A stretch of DNA of 64,000 bases from Myxococcota bacterium (GTDB lineage: Bacteria; Myxococcota_A; Polyangia; JAAYKL01): NCBI GenBank assembly GCA_030065855.1, contig JASJCT010000005.1, positions 121,375-185,374 on the forward strand. Reading direction: 5' to 3'. The translations under genes were made by a program, and so were the position numbers. The stretch's first letter is position 1. Each line of letters begins with the position of its first letter. Below are positions 22,588-31,386 of this stretch, in pieces. The notes beneath the pieces were generated by a model. That model saw only the letters and a list, made by a program, of their open reading frames with translations. It searched no databases and was not told the DNA's origin.

Positions 22588-25098
22588 ATGACTGAAAAAA
22601 AAACCATACCAGTGTTGCCCTTAAAGGGCGGTGTATTGTTCCCTACTCACGTATTGCCCGTAACGGTCGCCCATCCAGAGACCTTGCACGCAGTGGAAGC
22701 CGCGAGCAATGGGGACGGACTCGTCTTTGCCGTGGCGCAGCGGGACGAGGCTGCCGACGCCTCCAAAGATAACTTCTATACCCTTGGTGTCATCGCTAAG
22801 ATCGGTCTCATCAAGCGCGGCTTGAGCGGCACGTCGATGATTCTTCACGGAAAGAAACGGGCCTATGCCGCTCGATATGAAAAACGCAACGACTACTTTG
22901 TCGCAGTGGTCTCTCCAGTGGAGGAGATGAGGCCCATCGACGACGAAAGCCCGGCGTTTACAGCGCTCTTTGCAGAGACGCGGGAGCGGGCCAGGGAACT
23001 CGGCAAGCTATACGAAGTGCCTGAAGAGGCCATACGACAAGCAGTGGACAACGCTGCTCAACCCGGCCCATTTACGGACCAGATAACCGGCTTTCTCGAC
23101 TTGAGCGTACCTGAAAAACAGAAGATTCTCGAGGTCCTGGATGTGGAAGAACGGATGCGACAACTCCTGTTGCACCTACAAAAGCGCATCGCCATTTTAA
23201 AGGCTCAAAAAAGAATCAAATCCAAGGTGCAGGAAGAGCTCGGCGAACGCCAGCGGGAGATGTACCTAAGGGAGCAGCTAAAGGCCATCAAGCGCGAACT
23301 CGGCGAAGACGAAAAACAGAATCCCGAGCTCAAGGAACTGAAGGAGCGCCTGGATAAGCTCGACTTGAAAAAGGAAGTGCGCGATGAGGTCGATCGGGAG
23401 CTCAGTCGACTCGAGCGGTCTGGTTCTGGGTCTTCTGAAGCACAGGTGATAAGGACCTACCTCGAGACCATTGCCGAACTCCCCTGGAATAAACGCTCAG
23501 ACGACCATATCGACATGAAACGGGCAGCCACTATTCTCGACGAGGACCACTACGGGCTGAGGAACGTAAAGGACCGCATCCTGGAGTTTCTGGCAGTGCG
23601 CCGATTGCGTTCTGACAGAGTGGCCACCAATACTTCAGAGAGCGAAAAAAAACCAGCTGACCAAGCCCGGTCCCGCGCTATGGCCAGAGGTCCCATTCTG
23701 CTCTTCTCCGGACCGCCGGGGGTGGGCAAGACATCCATTGCCAAGTCCATTGCGAGAGCCCTTGGCCGCGAATACGTGCGCGTTGCCTTGGGCGGTACCC
23801 GGGATGAGGCTGATATCAGGGGGCATCGCCGGACTTACGTGGGCGCCATGCCCGGCCGCATCGTTCAAGGGTTGAAGCAGGCCGGCACTAAAAACCCGGT
23901 TTTTCTCTTAGACGAAGTGGATAAACTGGGTGTCTCATTTCAAGGGGATCCGGCCAGCGCCCTGATGGAAGTGCTCGATCCTGCACAAAACGACACCTTT
24001 GTGGACCACTATCTGGGCGTGCCGTTTGACTTGAGCGAAGTGCTCTTTGTCGCAACCGCGAACTTCGTCCAAAACATCCCCGGCCCCTTGTTTGACCGCA
24101 TGGAAGTGGTCGAATTCACCGGCTATACCGAGGTTGAAAAGACCGGCATCGCAAAGGGATACCTCCTACCGCGCCAACTCGAGGAGAACGGATTGTCAAA
24201 TGAGGACGTGGCTTTCTCAACCGAGGCCTTGAGGCACGTCATCAGCCGCTACACCCGCGAGAGCGGCGTACGCCAGTTGGAGCGAGAACTCGGTCGCCTG
24301 GCACGTAAAGTCGCGCGTAAAGTTGCTTCGAGCGAAGTGCGTTCTGTGGAGATGACCCCACAACTAGTAGAGGATTTACTCGGTCGACCCAAGATACGGC
24401 CGGAGAAAATAGGCACTAAAAACGAAGCCGGCGTGGCCACGGGAATGTACTACACGCCGGCCGGGGGCGACATCATGTTTGTGGAAGCATCGACCCGGGA
24501 GGTGCAACCGCCTGCAAAGCGAGATGTGGAGAATGGGTTCGGCGCCGTATCCCTCATTCTCACAGGCCAGCTCGGGGATGTGATGCGGGAATCAGCGCGG
24601 GCTGCCCTTACCTATGCCACGACCCATGCGGGAAAGCTGGGCATCCCAACCCAGGGCCTTGGCGCCATTGAGGCCCATATCCACGTGCCAGCGGGTGCCA
24701 TACCAAAGGATGGCCCCTCTGCCGGCGTGACCATTGCCACGGCCCTGACATCGGCGATGAGCCACCGGCCCGTGCTTCGAGACCTGGCCATGACCGGAGA
24801 GATCACCTTGAGAGGACGCGTCTTGCCAATCGGTGGGGTCAAGGAAAAGGTACTCGGTGCCCATCGGGCCGGCATCCGACAAATCGTATTGCCAGCTGAA
24901 AACAAAGCAGACCTGGAAGATATACCCGAGGAGATCCAGCGCGAATTGGTGTTTCACTTTGTAGATACCCTCGACGAAGTGTTGGAGATCGCCCTTTTGC
25001 CACCGGTTTATGCCCCCATGGCAGCCCGAAGCGCTATCCTTTCGACCCAAGGCCGACCGATACGACGCTACGACCCTGGCCTCGGGTTGGAATCATAA
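22588..25098 (+). CDS. lon: ATP-dependent protease Lon
   Basis: Lon degrades misfolded and short-lived regulatory proteins in the cytoplasm as a hexamer. The 836-residue product has the N-terminal substrate domain (TIPVLPLKGGVLFP), a coiled coil, an AAA+ module with Walker A GPPGVGKT (about 374), GGTRDEADIRGHRRTYVGAMPG and Walker B VFLLDEVDK, and a serine-lysine dyad protease domain: Ser711 in KDGPSAG and Lys752 in GGVKEKVLGA. An unusual ~20-residue polar insert (SESEKKPADQARSRA) lies just before Walker A. I take the ATG at 22588; 15 more upstream codons would be atypical. No strong ribosome-binding site is visible. Many genomes in this lineage have two or more Lon copies. Confidence 0.95.
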   Translation: MTEKKTIPVLPLKGGVLFPTHVLPVTVAHPETLHAVEAASNGDGLVFAVAQRDEAADASKDNFYTLGVIAKIGLIKRGLSGTSMILHGKKRAYAARYEKRNDYFVAVVSPVEEMRPIDDESPAFTALFAETRERARELGKLYEVPEEAIRQAVDNAAQPGPFTDQITGFLDLSVPEKQKILEVLDVEERMRQLLLHLQKRIAILKAQKRIKSKVQEELGERQREMYLREQLKAIKRELGEDEKQNPELKELKERLDKLDLKKEVRDEVDRELSRLERSGSGSSEAQVIRTYLETIAELPWNKRSDDHIDMKRAATILDEDHYGLRNVKDRILEFLAVRRLRSDRVATNTSESEKKPADQARSRAMARGPILLFSGPPGVGKTSIAKSIARALGREYVRVALGGTRDEADIRGHRRTYVGAMPGRIVQGLKQAGTKNPVFLLDEVDKLGVSFQGDPASALMEVLDPAQNDTFVDHYLGVPFDLSEVLFVATANFVQNIPGPLFDRMEVVEFTGYTEVEKTGIAKGYLLPRQLEENGLSNEDVAFSTEALRHVISRYTRESGVRQLERELGRLARKVARKVASSEVRSVEMTPQLVEDLLGRPKIRPEKIGTKNEAGVATGMYYTPAGGDIMFVEASTREVQPPAKRDVENGFGAVSLILTGQLGDVMRESARAALTYATTHAGKLGIPTQGLGAIEAHIHVPAGAIPKDGPSAGVTIATALTSAMSHRPVLRDLAMTGEITLRGRVLPIGGVKEKVLGAHRAGIRQIVLPAENKADLEDIPEEIQRELVFHFVDTLDEVLEIALLPPVYAPMAARSAILSTQGRPIRRYDPGLGLES

Positions 25099-25193
25099 CC
25101 TGCCCTTAATCTTGCGATTGCTCGCTCAATAATGAAGACATTTCAGAAAATATCTCCTATCGTACAAGGATAAAGGGACATGGGGCATCCACC

Positions 25194-26096
25194 ATGAAAG
25201 GGGTAGAGATGAAACCCGACCATCTCACGGGCGTGCCGCTCATCGTCATCACCGGCCTTTCTGGTGCTGGAAAATCCACTGCCATGCGGTTTCTCGAAGA
25301 TCTGGGCTGTTATTGCGTGGACAACCTACCACCTGCCCTGATCCCGGATTTTTTCCACTTGTACAACAAGAGTGGATCCACAGGTCCTGGGGTGGTCATT
25401 GCCTGCGATGTCCGCAGTGGCGCGCTCTTTGAGGATTTATCCGAGACTGCAGCTGCCCTGGGGCGCGACGGGATTGACTTTAACATCCTGTACCTGGACT
25501 GCGATACCGATACACTGGCGAAGCGGTTCAGTGAAGTCCGGCGAAGGCATCCCCTTCAGGTCGATCAACCCATGAAAGAGGCCATCGAAGCAGAGCGACA
25601 TCACCTGGCACCCATCCGATCCCTGGCCACGTGGATCATTGATACGAGCGGCATGAACGCGGCAGGGCTCAGGGAGGCGTTGATTCGCAACCTCGCCGCA
25701 GCAAAAACAGGGGATGTGGCAGAGCTGACATTCTTGAGTTTTGGTTTCAAGTACGGCATCCCCCTGGATATGGATTTTGTCTTTGACGCTAGATTTCTAA
25801 AAAATCCCCACTATGAACCGGATTTGCGCCGACTGACCGGCCATGACGCGCCCATTTATAACTATGTCATGTCCGATCCGTTGGCACCGCAGTTCTTAGA
25901 AAAGATCTACGGCATCATAGATTTGACCCTGGATCCGTTTGTCCGAGTGGGAAAAACCGCTATCGCCGTGGGTGTCGGATGTACGGGTGGCCGCCATCGG
26001 TCGGTTACATTGGTAAGGGCGCTTTTTGACCACTATGAAAAAAAGGGAAGCAGCGTGCGCGCGATTCACCGGGACGCGGCAAAACCACCGAGCTAA
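25194..26096 (+). CDS. rapZ: RapZ/YvcJ family nucleotide-binding protein
   Basis: The 300-residue product has Walker A GLSGAGKS (about residue 23-30) after LIVITGLSG, a VDNLPPALIP block, Walker-B-like ILYLDCD and RRRHPL, and the C-terminal domain with FLSFGFKYGIP, FDARFLKNPHY and GVGCTGGRHRSV, all diagnostic. In E. coli RapZ guides RNase E to the GlmZ small RNA and so controls GlmS; in other bacteria the homologue is a GTPase of unclear role. The presence of glmU 6 kb away is likely coincidental. Start at 25194 or at ATG 25209, where GGGG is better placed. Single gene after lon, 95 bases apart. Confidence 0.93.
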   Translation: MKGVEMKPDHLTGVPLIVITGLSGAGKSTAMRFLEDLGCYCVDNLPPALIPDFFHLYNKSGSTGPGVVIACDVRSGALFEDLSETAAALGRDGIDFNILYLDCDTDTLAKRFSEVRRRHPLQVDQPMKEAIEAERHHLAPIRSLATWIIDTSGMNAAGLREALIRNLAAAKTGDVAELTFLSFGFKYGIPLDMDFVFDARFLKNPHYEPDLRRLTGHDAPIYNYVMSDPLAPQFLEKIYGIIDLTLDPFVRVGKTAIAVGVGCTGGRHRSVTLVRALFDHYEKKGSSVRAIHRDAAKPPS

Positions 26097-26099
26097 AGC

Positions 26100-27308
26100 C
26101 TATATATCGTTTAGTCTTACATCAATGCGAAACGCAGTTGGCGTCTCGTTGCTTGTTGTCTGATAATTGCTGATAGCCACATAGACCATTTGGGGCGCAT
26201 CGGATTGGTTGGTAATGGTAAGTCCAGATGTGTCGTAGCCAATGTCAACACACGTGGTTACGTCGCAATTTGATATGTGCCGCAATAACGTTGGGCTCTC
26301 ATCTAACAGTTCTTTTATTTCGAGGCTGCGCTGTGCTGGAATATAAAATGCCATCCACACATCCTTCCCTGTGCCCTGGCCGCAGCTGTCATCAGAAGGA
26401 ACAAATGTGTTTGTAAATCCCTCCCATGGTATTCTTCGTACAAAGGGATACTTCGCAACAATTATCGGATAAGCACAGCTGTTGGAATGACAGGCCATGC
26501 CTTCTTCTTTACCTCCCACCCCGCATGAGCGGTGTCGACACCGTTCATTGCTATACCCATCAGCAGGGCAGCTTACAGCCCGGGCCATATTTCGTTGGCA
26601 ACAACCGTATGCCATATCCCGCGGCGAAAACGCCCAACTCTCCTCTGAGCAGTCTTGGGGAATCTGGTCAGAACAACAGACAACATCAGGATCCAACAGG
26701 CGCGCAGCGTTACAGGGGGTCACGCCCTCTTCTGTATCAGTATCGGATTCTGTATCGTTCTCAGTGTCGGAGTCCGTGTCACTACCCGTGTCAGAGCAGG
26801 TGTCAGTGTCCGTATCTGTGTCGGTGTCAGTGTCCGTATCCGTGTCGGTGTCAGTGTCCGTATCCGTGTCGGTGTCAGTGTCCGTATCCGTGTCGGTGTC
26901 AGTGTCCGTATCTGTGTCGGTGTCGGTGTCCGTATCCGTGTCGGTGTCAGTGTCCGTATCCGTGTCGGTGTCAGTGTCCGTATCCGTGTCGGTGTCAGTG
27001 TCCGTATCTGTGTCGGTGTCGGTGTCAGTGTCGGTATCCGTGTCGGTGTCCGTATCCGTATCCGCGTCGGTGTCAGTGTCCGTATCCGTGTCCGTATCGG
27101 CGTCAGGGCCTGCGTCAATGTCTGCACCTGAGTCTGTATCTGTATCTGACCCGGTGGTACTGTCCGCATCTGTTTCAGTCGATGTATCCCCGTCTACATC
27201 GCCATCGGTTTCCCCTGATGTGCTGGTACTAAATGACTTAAGGGGGTTATCGCACCCAATCGCGAAACATAAGCAGTTCAACAATAGGAAAAGCACTGTC
27301 CAACGCAT
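26100..27308 (-). CDS. Lipoprotein with long (DT)n linker and Cys-rich C-terminal domain
   Basis: The 402-residue protein has a signal peptide and lipobox (FAIGC, Cys19), a Ser/Thr/Asp-rich stretch, about 120 residues of almost pure Asp-Thr repeats, then a folded domain of about 190 residues. The latter starts with many cysteines (CNAARLLDPDVVCC, YGCCQRN, CRHRSC) and goes on into a beta-rich part containing CGQGTGKDVWMAFYIP and VYVAISNYQ, which resembles the bacterial pre-peptidase C-terminal (PPC) fold seen in surface proteins of related bacteria. The linker would hold the domain away from the outer membrane. Its DNA is a 24-bp minisatellite. Stop is four bases from the end of rapZ, so the genes converge tightly. 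Confidence 0.75.
   Translation of the reverse strand: MRWTVLFLLLNCLCFAIGCDNPLKSFSTSTSGETDGDVDGDTSTETDADSTTGSDTDTDSGADIDAGPDADTDTDTDTDTDADTDTDTDTDTDTDTDTDTDTDTDTDTDTDTDTDTDTDTDTDTDTDTDTDTDTDTDTDTDTDTDTDTDTDTDTDTDTDTDTDTDTDTDTCSDTGSDTDSDTENDTESDTDTEEGVTPCNAARLLDPDVVCCSDQIPQDCSEESWAFSPRDMAYGCCQRNMARAVSCPADGYSNERCRHRSCGVGGKEEGMACHSNSCAYPIIVAKYPFVRRIPWEGFTNTFVPSDDSCGQGTGKDVWMAFYIPAQRSLEIKELLDESPTLLRHISNCDVTTCVDIGYDTSGLTITNQSDAPQMVYVAISNYQTTSNETPTAFRIDVRLNDI
26809..27024. repeat. 24-bp minisatellite coding the Asp-Thr linker
   Basis: Unit TCCGTATCCGTGTCGGTG plus TCAGTG; unit starts fall exactly every 24 bases at 26809, 26833, 26857, 26881, 26905, 26929, 26953, 26977 and 27001, with one or two base changes in some. 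Each unit encodes eight residues (four Asp-Thr pairs), so gain or loss keeps the frame and changes only linker length. Degenerate copies extend to about 27185. Confidence 0.9.
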
Positions 27309-27526
27309 AATTCACATCCCTCACTTCAGTCCCCCTTGTTACTAATTGCTCACATGTCATTTTTTTTAATATCAACCATATATTTTCAAACACACCGACC
27401 TCCCGGTGTAGGTTGTGCAAGGAAGATCCTATTTGCCCGCTAGATTATAACAAATTTCGACGTACGTGAAAACGGTAACATTTGTAAAGGGTCCTCGGGT
27501 CTCGTGAAGGGCTTTCCTGGGGAAGG

Positions 27527-27712
27527 TTATACGCGATCAGACGGCACGTCTCCGAGCGCATCTTCTAGACCTGCTTCGAACGCATCCACAAATTGGTCTA
27601 TTTTGAACGTCTTACCACAAGACCTGCACCGCAGGCCTACCTGGGCTCAAGTCGCTGATACGTCTAGAATGCCATTACAGTCGGGACATCTCGGAATATT
27701 GTGCTTTTTCAT
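27527..27712 (-). CDS. Candidate small dual-CxxC selenoprotein with in-frame UGA
   Basis: Read from ATG 27712, the frame encodes MKKHNIPRCPDCNGILDVSA-T, then TGA (27649-27647), then AQVGLRCRSCGKTF and a helical acidic tail ending DVPSDRV, TAA at 27529-27527: 61 residues if the UGA is read as selenocysteine (position 22). The two CxxC pairs (CPDC and CRSC) either side of the UGA form a zinc-ribbon or redox pair; the UGA is 12 codons after the first pair and seven before the second. Nine bases after it an 8-bp stem with a GGU loop begins. I recall a family of small dual-CXXC (seleno)proteins in anaerobic deltaproteobacteria with this layout, unverified. The alternative is a nonsense mutation. 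It stands between two exported D-T-rich protein genes; only a weak AGGG precedes the ATG. Confidence 0.6.
27620..27638 (-). promoter_or_regulatory. SECIS-like hairpin downstream of the in-frame UGA
   Basis: On the minus strand AGGCCUGC-GGU-GCAGGUCU forms eight consecutive pairs (one G-U) with a GGU loop. The loop starts 17 bases after the UGA, within the 16-37 window described for bacterial SECIS elements, and begins with G as required. It lies inside the coding frame, as bacterial SECIS do. Confidence 0.55.
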
Positions 27713-27795
27713 TGATTAAGCCCTTGAGCCACCGACGTCGCACGCGCAGATCTCTGGGTAACGTCAGCCTGTTCGGCACGTTCTATGAAAAAATA

Positions 27796-28119
27796 CTAGA
27801 AAAAAGCAAGTGAAAATTCTATCAGCGAGAACCTGGTGGAGGTGCGGCCAAGCGCGCTGCAATCGCAACCATCGTCGTCATCAGACTGAAATGCACAGTC
27901 AGCATCGGAATCGGTGCACTCGTCCGTGTCTAAATCAGTGGTCGTATCGGTGTCGATTTCAGTATCGGTTGCGGTCTCTGAATCTGTGTCACCTGCGTCA
28001 GGGCCCCCGTCCAGACCGCTGTCCAATACTGCAAAGGTATCTGAAAACGCGCTTACATTAAAACATAGAACCAAAACCAGCGAACCGATAAGCAATAGCC
28101 CATTAAATCGTTCCTTCAT
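27796..28119 (-). CDS. Small exported D-T-rich protein with GCDC tail
   Basis: The 107-residue protein has a signal peptide (about residues 1-25, SAF cleavage), a short linker of [16 protein letters not shown] type, a small Cys-containing acidic part (DECTDSDADCAFQSDDDDGCDC) and a short C-terminal hydrophobic stretch (FSLIEFSLAFF). A DDDDGCDC motif followed by a hydrophobic segment recalls the MYXO-CTERM sorting tail, but the helix is short and the basic end is missing, so this may be a truncated or degraded tail. AAGGAG sits seven bases before the ATG. Function unknown. Confidence 0.6.
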   Translation of the reverse strand: MKERFNGLLLIGSLVLVLCFNVSAFSDTFAVLDSGLDGGPDAGDTDSETATDTEIDTDTTTDLDTDECTDSDADCAFQSDDDDGCDCSALGRTSTRFSLIEFSLAFF

Positions 28120-28345
28120 TCGTTAACTCCTTTTCTCTTCGCCCCAGCATCCTGAGTTATCCTGAGTTATGTGGTTGTGATTTCATAGCACATACCATGC
28201 CAATGATTTTTTCTGAGAATTTGTACATGTTAACTTATTGAGATTAAATATTTAATTAATATCGTATTGCGATAATAATTCCCTATCGGTCTCAGCGCCA
28301 GCTCGCATTGCACTCTCAAGGTATGACATAAAATGTAGGTTTTGT

Positions 28346-30310
28346 ATGCGGACTTGCACTAAGATGCTTCGTAGACAAAAGATGTATGCTAAGAGACCCA
28401 CACGTGCATTTTCCCTTTGGGGCATGCTTGCTGGCAGCCTTTTTGGCGCCCTCGACGTCGTTCCAGACCACCTGCTACTGGCCGGGGAACTGACCTTGCG
28501 TACCGGTGTTTTTCTTATGGGCATATCCACAGCGATCTCATGTGTGGCCGGTGCACTTTTAGGCGTGTTCCTGGGCATCGCGCTAGCACCCGTGTGTCGA
28601 CGCGGCCTGTTGATGGCCCTGAAAGCGTTGCTGTGGCGCTGGCCCTTGGTTCTAGCTGTCGTCGCATTGCTTATCGTCGGCGCGGGTGGTGCTGCGCGGT
28701 ATGTCATCATCGCACGCGGCATCCAGCTCGATGCGATCGATTTTCGACCCATTATCACTTCGATGTTGGCGATAGCGTTTTGCTTTACTGGCGGTTGCAC
28801 CTTTTCGAGGCCGAGGCGCAGCAGCATACTTCTCGGATTGGGGTATTTTGCCTTTTGCTTGGGTATTATCACCGCGGGACTGCCGAGGATAGGATCGTAT
28901 TCAGGAGCGCTCACCGACCCTAGCGCGCAGGGGGTTGTCCTCGGAAATGTTATCAGTGTCATTCGCAGCGCCATGGATGGGGATGGTGACGGGTTCGCAG
29001 CGGTCATGTGCAGCGCTGATTGCGATTGCAACGACGACAACCCACACATTCATCCAGCTGCCATCGACATCCCGGGGAACGGCCTGGATGAGGACTGCTC
29101 AGGAGCGGATCTCACGCGCGGGCTGGCAGCCCTATCGACCCCCAGTGATACCCCACCACCAGCAATATCTCCCGAAGCAGTCTCAACATCTCTATCTCCT
29201 TTGAACACGCTCCTCATTACGGTCGATGCCATGCGAGCAGACCACATGCACACCTATGGGTATGCGCGCCAGACAACACCCCATCTCGATCGGTTTGCCA
29301 AGAAAAATATCCTTTTCGTACAGGCCAGGTCACAGGGGCCATCGACCCGGCACGCATTCCCATCGCTGCTGACCGGCCGGTATTTCTCCGGTCTCGCGCT
29401 GGTCCAAGGGAAAAAATGGTCAAAGCTGATGCCGCAAAACACCACCTTTGCTGAACGGCTCAAGGCCGAGCATTACCGCACGCGTGCCGTGGTGCCCTAC
29501 TTTCGCTTTAACGAGAGATCCGGATTTGGTCAGGGCTTTGATATTTGGAAAACCACCCTTGATGCGGATCGGGATCCGGTCTGGGATCCGTCAGCTGATC
29601 TGGTCACGGACGTGGGACTCCGCTACTTGGCAGAGCTCTCTACTTCAAAGGGTCCCTGGTTTCTCTGGCTCCACTACTTCGACCCCCACGCCAGCTATAT
29701 CCCACACCCGGACATACCCGAATATGGTTCGTCCCGGGTCGATCGTTACGACGGCGAGCTCAAATTTACCGATCACCACATCGGACGCCTTTTCCAAGGC
29801 ATGCGCAAGATGGGGATCTGGGAAGACACCGCAATCGTGATTACCTCGGACCACGGTGAAGGGTTCGGCCGGGAAGCAGACCACGGCATTGCCTATCACG
29901 GGTTTAGCCTCTTTGATACGGAGATTCGCATTCCCCTGATGATACGCGTGCCAGGGGTGGGCCCGAAAAAGGTTGCGACCTCTGTCGGGCTCATCGACGT
30001 GCCATTGACCATCCTGTCCCTGGCTGGCATCCCATCCCCGCCGGAAGCCCACGGTGTATCCCTCCTGCCCTATGTCCGTGGGAACCCCCCAAAGCGCCCG
30101 CCCGTGTTGTCAGAGCTCCCCGGGCGCCCGGGTCAAATGGCCCTTGTGGATTGGCCCTACAAAATAATTTGGCACCTCGGCCAGAATCGCTATGCCCTAT
30201 TTCATCTTGAGGACGATCCAGGTGAACGCGTGGATCTTGCGACCACCCTTCCGAAAACGAGAGATCGCCTAAAAAAAATGCTCCACCTGAGGCGATTTGA
30301 AATTCGATAG
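28346..30310 (+). CDS. Membrane-anchored alkaline-phosphatase-superfamily (sulfatase-like) enzyme with MopE-type calcium motif
   Basis: The 654-residue protein has an N-terminal part of four to five membrane helices (about 20-195), then the MopE-like segment DGDGDGFAAV...CNDDNPHIHP (about 215-250), then a periplasmic enzyme domain (about 285-645). The latter has LITVDAMRADHM (first metal Asp), HYFDPHASY, ITSDHGEGF and a YHGFSLFDTEIRIPL site. The nucleophile position reads GPSTRHAFPSLLTG, with Thr334 where FGly sulfatases have Cys or Ser, so it probably acts as a phosphoryl- or phosphoethanolamine-type transferase, not a sulfatase. The start could be 28364 or 28382. It has no operon partner; downstream gene is convergent three bases away. 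Confidence 0.82.
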   Translation: MRTCTKMLRRQKMYAKRPTRAFSLWGMLAGSLFGALDVVPDHLLLAGELTLRTGVFLMGISTAISCVAGALLGVFLGIALAPVCRRGLLMALKALLWRWPLVLAVVALLIVGAGGAARYVIIARGIQLDAIDFRPIITSMLAIAFCFTGGCTFSRPRRSSILLGLGYFAFCLGIITAGLPRIGSYSGALTDPSAQGVVLGNVISVIRSAMDGDGDGFAAVMCSADCDCNDDNPHIHPAAIDIPGNGLDEDCSGADLTRGLAALSTPSDTPPPAISPEAVSTSLSPLNTLLITVDAMRADHMHTYGYARQTTPHLDRFAKKNILFVQARSQGPSTRHAFPSLLTGRYFSGLALVQGKKWSKLMPQNTTFAERLKAEHYRTRAVVPYFRFNERSGFGQGFDIWKTTLDADRDPVWDPSADLVTDVGLRYLAELSTSKGPWFLWLHYFDPHASYIPHPDIPEYGSSRVDRYDGELKFTDHHIGRLFQGMRKMGIWEDTAIVITSDHGEGFGREADHGIAYHGFSLFDTEIRIPLMIRVPGVGPKKVATSVGLIDVPLTILSLAGIPSPPEAHGVSLLPYVRGNPPKRPPVLSELPGRPGQMALVDWPYKIIWHLGQNRYALFHLEDDPGERVDLATTLPKTRDRLKKMLHLRRFEIR

Positions 30311-30312
30311 GC

Positions 30313-31386
30313 TCATCTGAAAATATCAAAAGCCAAAATCAGTCCGATAGCAACCTGGAACTGAACCCTGTCGCTTTCAATGATATTGTCTCCTTGTTGT
30401 TCAACTCGCGGCGTGTTCGCGAACGCTGAAAACCCCACACTGGTGTTAACCAGCAACCCCCGAATGATGTACCACCTCGTAAAAAAAGAAGTCTCAAATC
30501 CCAGGTCCAGGCCATCAAAGTCATTTGCAAAAAGGCCATTTTTACTATTCTCTATGCTGTACATATTCAACACGAGGCTGCCCCGCACCCCTACAGCACC
30601 TAGGCGCCAACTGTAAATGATGCCCCCTGAAAATCGAATGGGCCAGCGAACGAGTTCGATCTCACCAGTGGGCGGCTGCGGACTGGCCTGCACCGGAAAA
30701 AAGGCATCGCAGGCGATCTCCAAGAGTAGATATTTTATTGCGATAGCTCCCAGGCCAAATTGAAATCCATGCTGCATGATTGCAGTACCGCCGATGAAGA
30801 CCACTGTATAGCCGCCCAATAGATAGAATGTTCCAATCGGAGAAATTTCGATGCTCGGTTCAAGTGGGGCACGGGGCATTTCGCTATCGCGCACCTGGGC
30901 CGTCAGTGTCAAGGGTTGCGGTTTATCGACAGGCGGATCCTCAAGCCAGGGAGAAATGGCAGATCTTACAATCGCGGCCACGGCATTGCAGTCGGGTCCA
31001 CCAGATACATCTGACGGCAGGGATCTTTTGAGCGTCTGCCCATCTCCCTCATCTGCGTTCACAGAAATGAGTACGGTCTCGCCGGTGGCATCGAACCAAA
31101 CAAGGGCAAACGCGTTTTGCAACCACGGGGACAGTCTCTCGTCAGCCACCAGGTCGGTATGGGTTGTGGGAATATTTGGCAGGGTCACCCGCATGACAGA
31201 CAAGTCATAGCTATTGAGATGTGCTTCCAAGGCGGTGCGCATGTTTTCGGATCGGGTTGGGTCTGTCTGAGCGTCAACGAGCAACACCACGTGTCCCTTG
31301 GGATCAGATACAACGGTCTGGCCAACCGCAAAGATCAGGAGGATAGGAAAGAGAAAAAAAAAGCCGCGTAAACCCCAAAGTGCCAT
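30313..31386 (-). CDS. Predicted outer-membrane protein of unknown function
   Basis: The 357-residue product has a signal peptide (about 1-25), a small alpha/beta domain (about 30-165) that looks like a compact surface-exposed or periplasmic domain with VVLLVDAQTDPTRSENM and ALVWFDATGETVLISV strands, then about 180 residues of alternating hydrophobic strands that end in IFR, as in outer-membrane barrels of eight to ten strands. Proteins with this two-part layout are common in myxobacteria and related groups, usually without known role. It converges with the preceding gene at three bases. Confidence 0.65.
   Translation of the reverse strand: MALWGLRGFFFLFPILLIFAVGQTVVSDPKGHVVLLVDAQTDPTRSENMRTALEAHLNSYDLSVMRVTLPNIPTTHTDLVADERLSPWLQNAFALVWFDATGETVLISVNADEGDGQTLKRSLPSDVSGGPDCNAVAAIVRSAISPWLEDPPVDKPQPLTLTAQVRDSEMPRAPLEPSIEISPIGTFYLLGGYTVVFIGGTAIMQHGFQFGLGAIAIKYLLLEIACDAFFPVQASPQPPTGEIELVRWPIRFSGGIIYSWRLGAVGVRGSLVLNMYSIENSKNGLFANDFDGLDLGFETSFFTRWYIIRGLLVNTSVGFSAFANTPRVEQQGDNIIESDRVQFQVAIGLILAFDIFR

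Noticed and set aside
26809..27024. Regular 24-bp repeat considered as CRISPR array
   Set aside because: Units are contiguous with no unique spacers, and code in frame for Asp-Thr pairs; no cas gene is near.
27504..27719. 71-codon frame on the plus strand over the candidate selenoprotein
   Set aside because: No ribosome-binding site and no protein-like pattern; the minus strand carries the CxxC pairs and the hairpin.
28346..30310. True formylglycine-dependent sulfatase
   Set aside because: The CxPSR or SxPSR maturation motif is missing; Thr occupies the nucleophile site. The same applies to 57903-61109.
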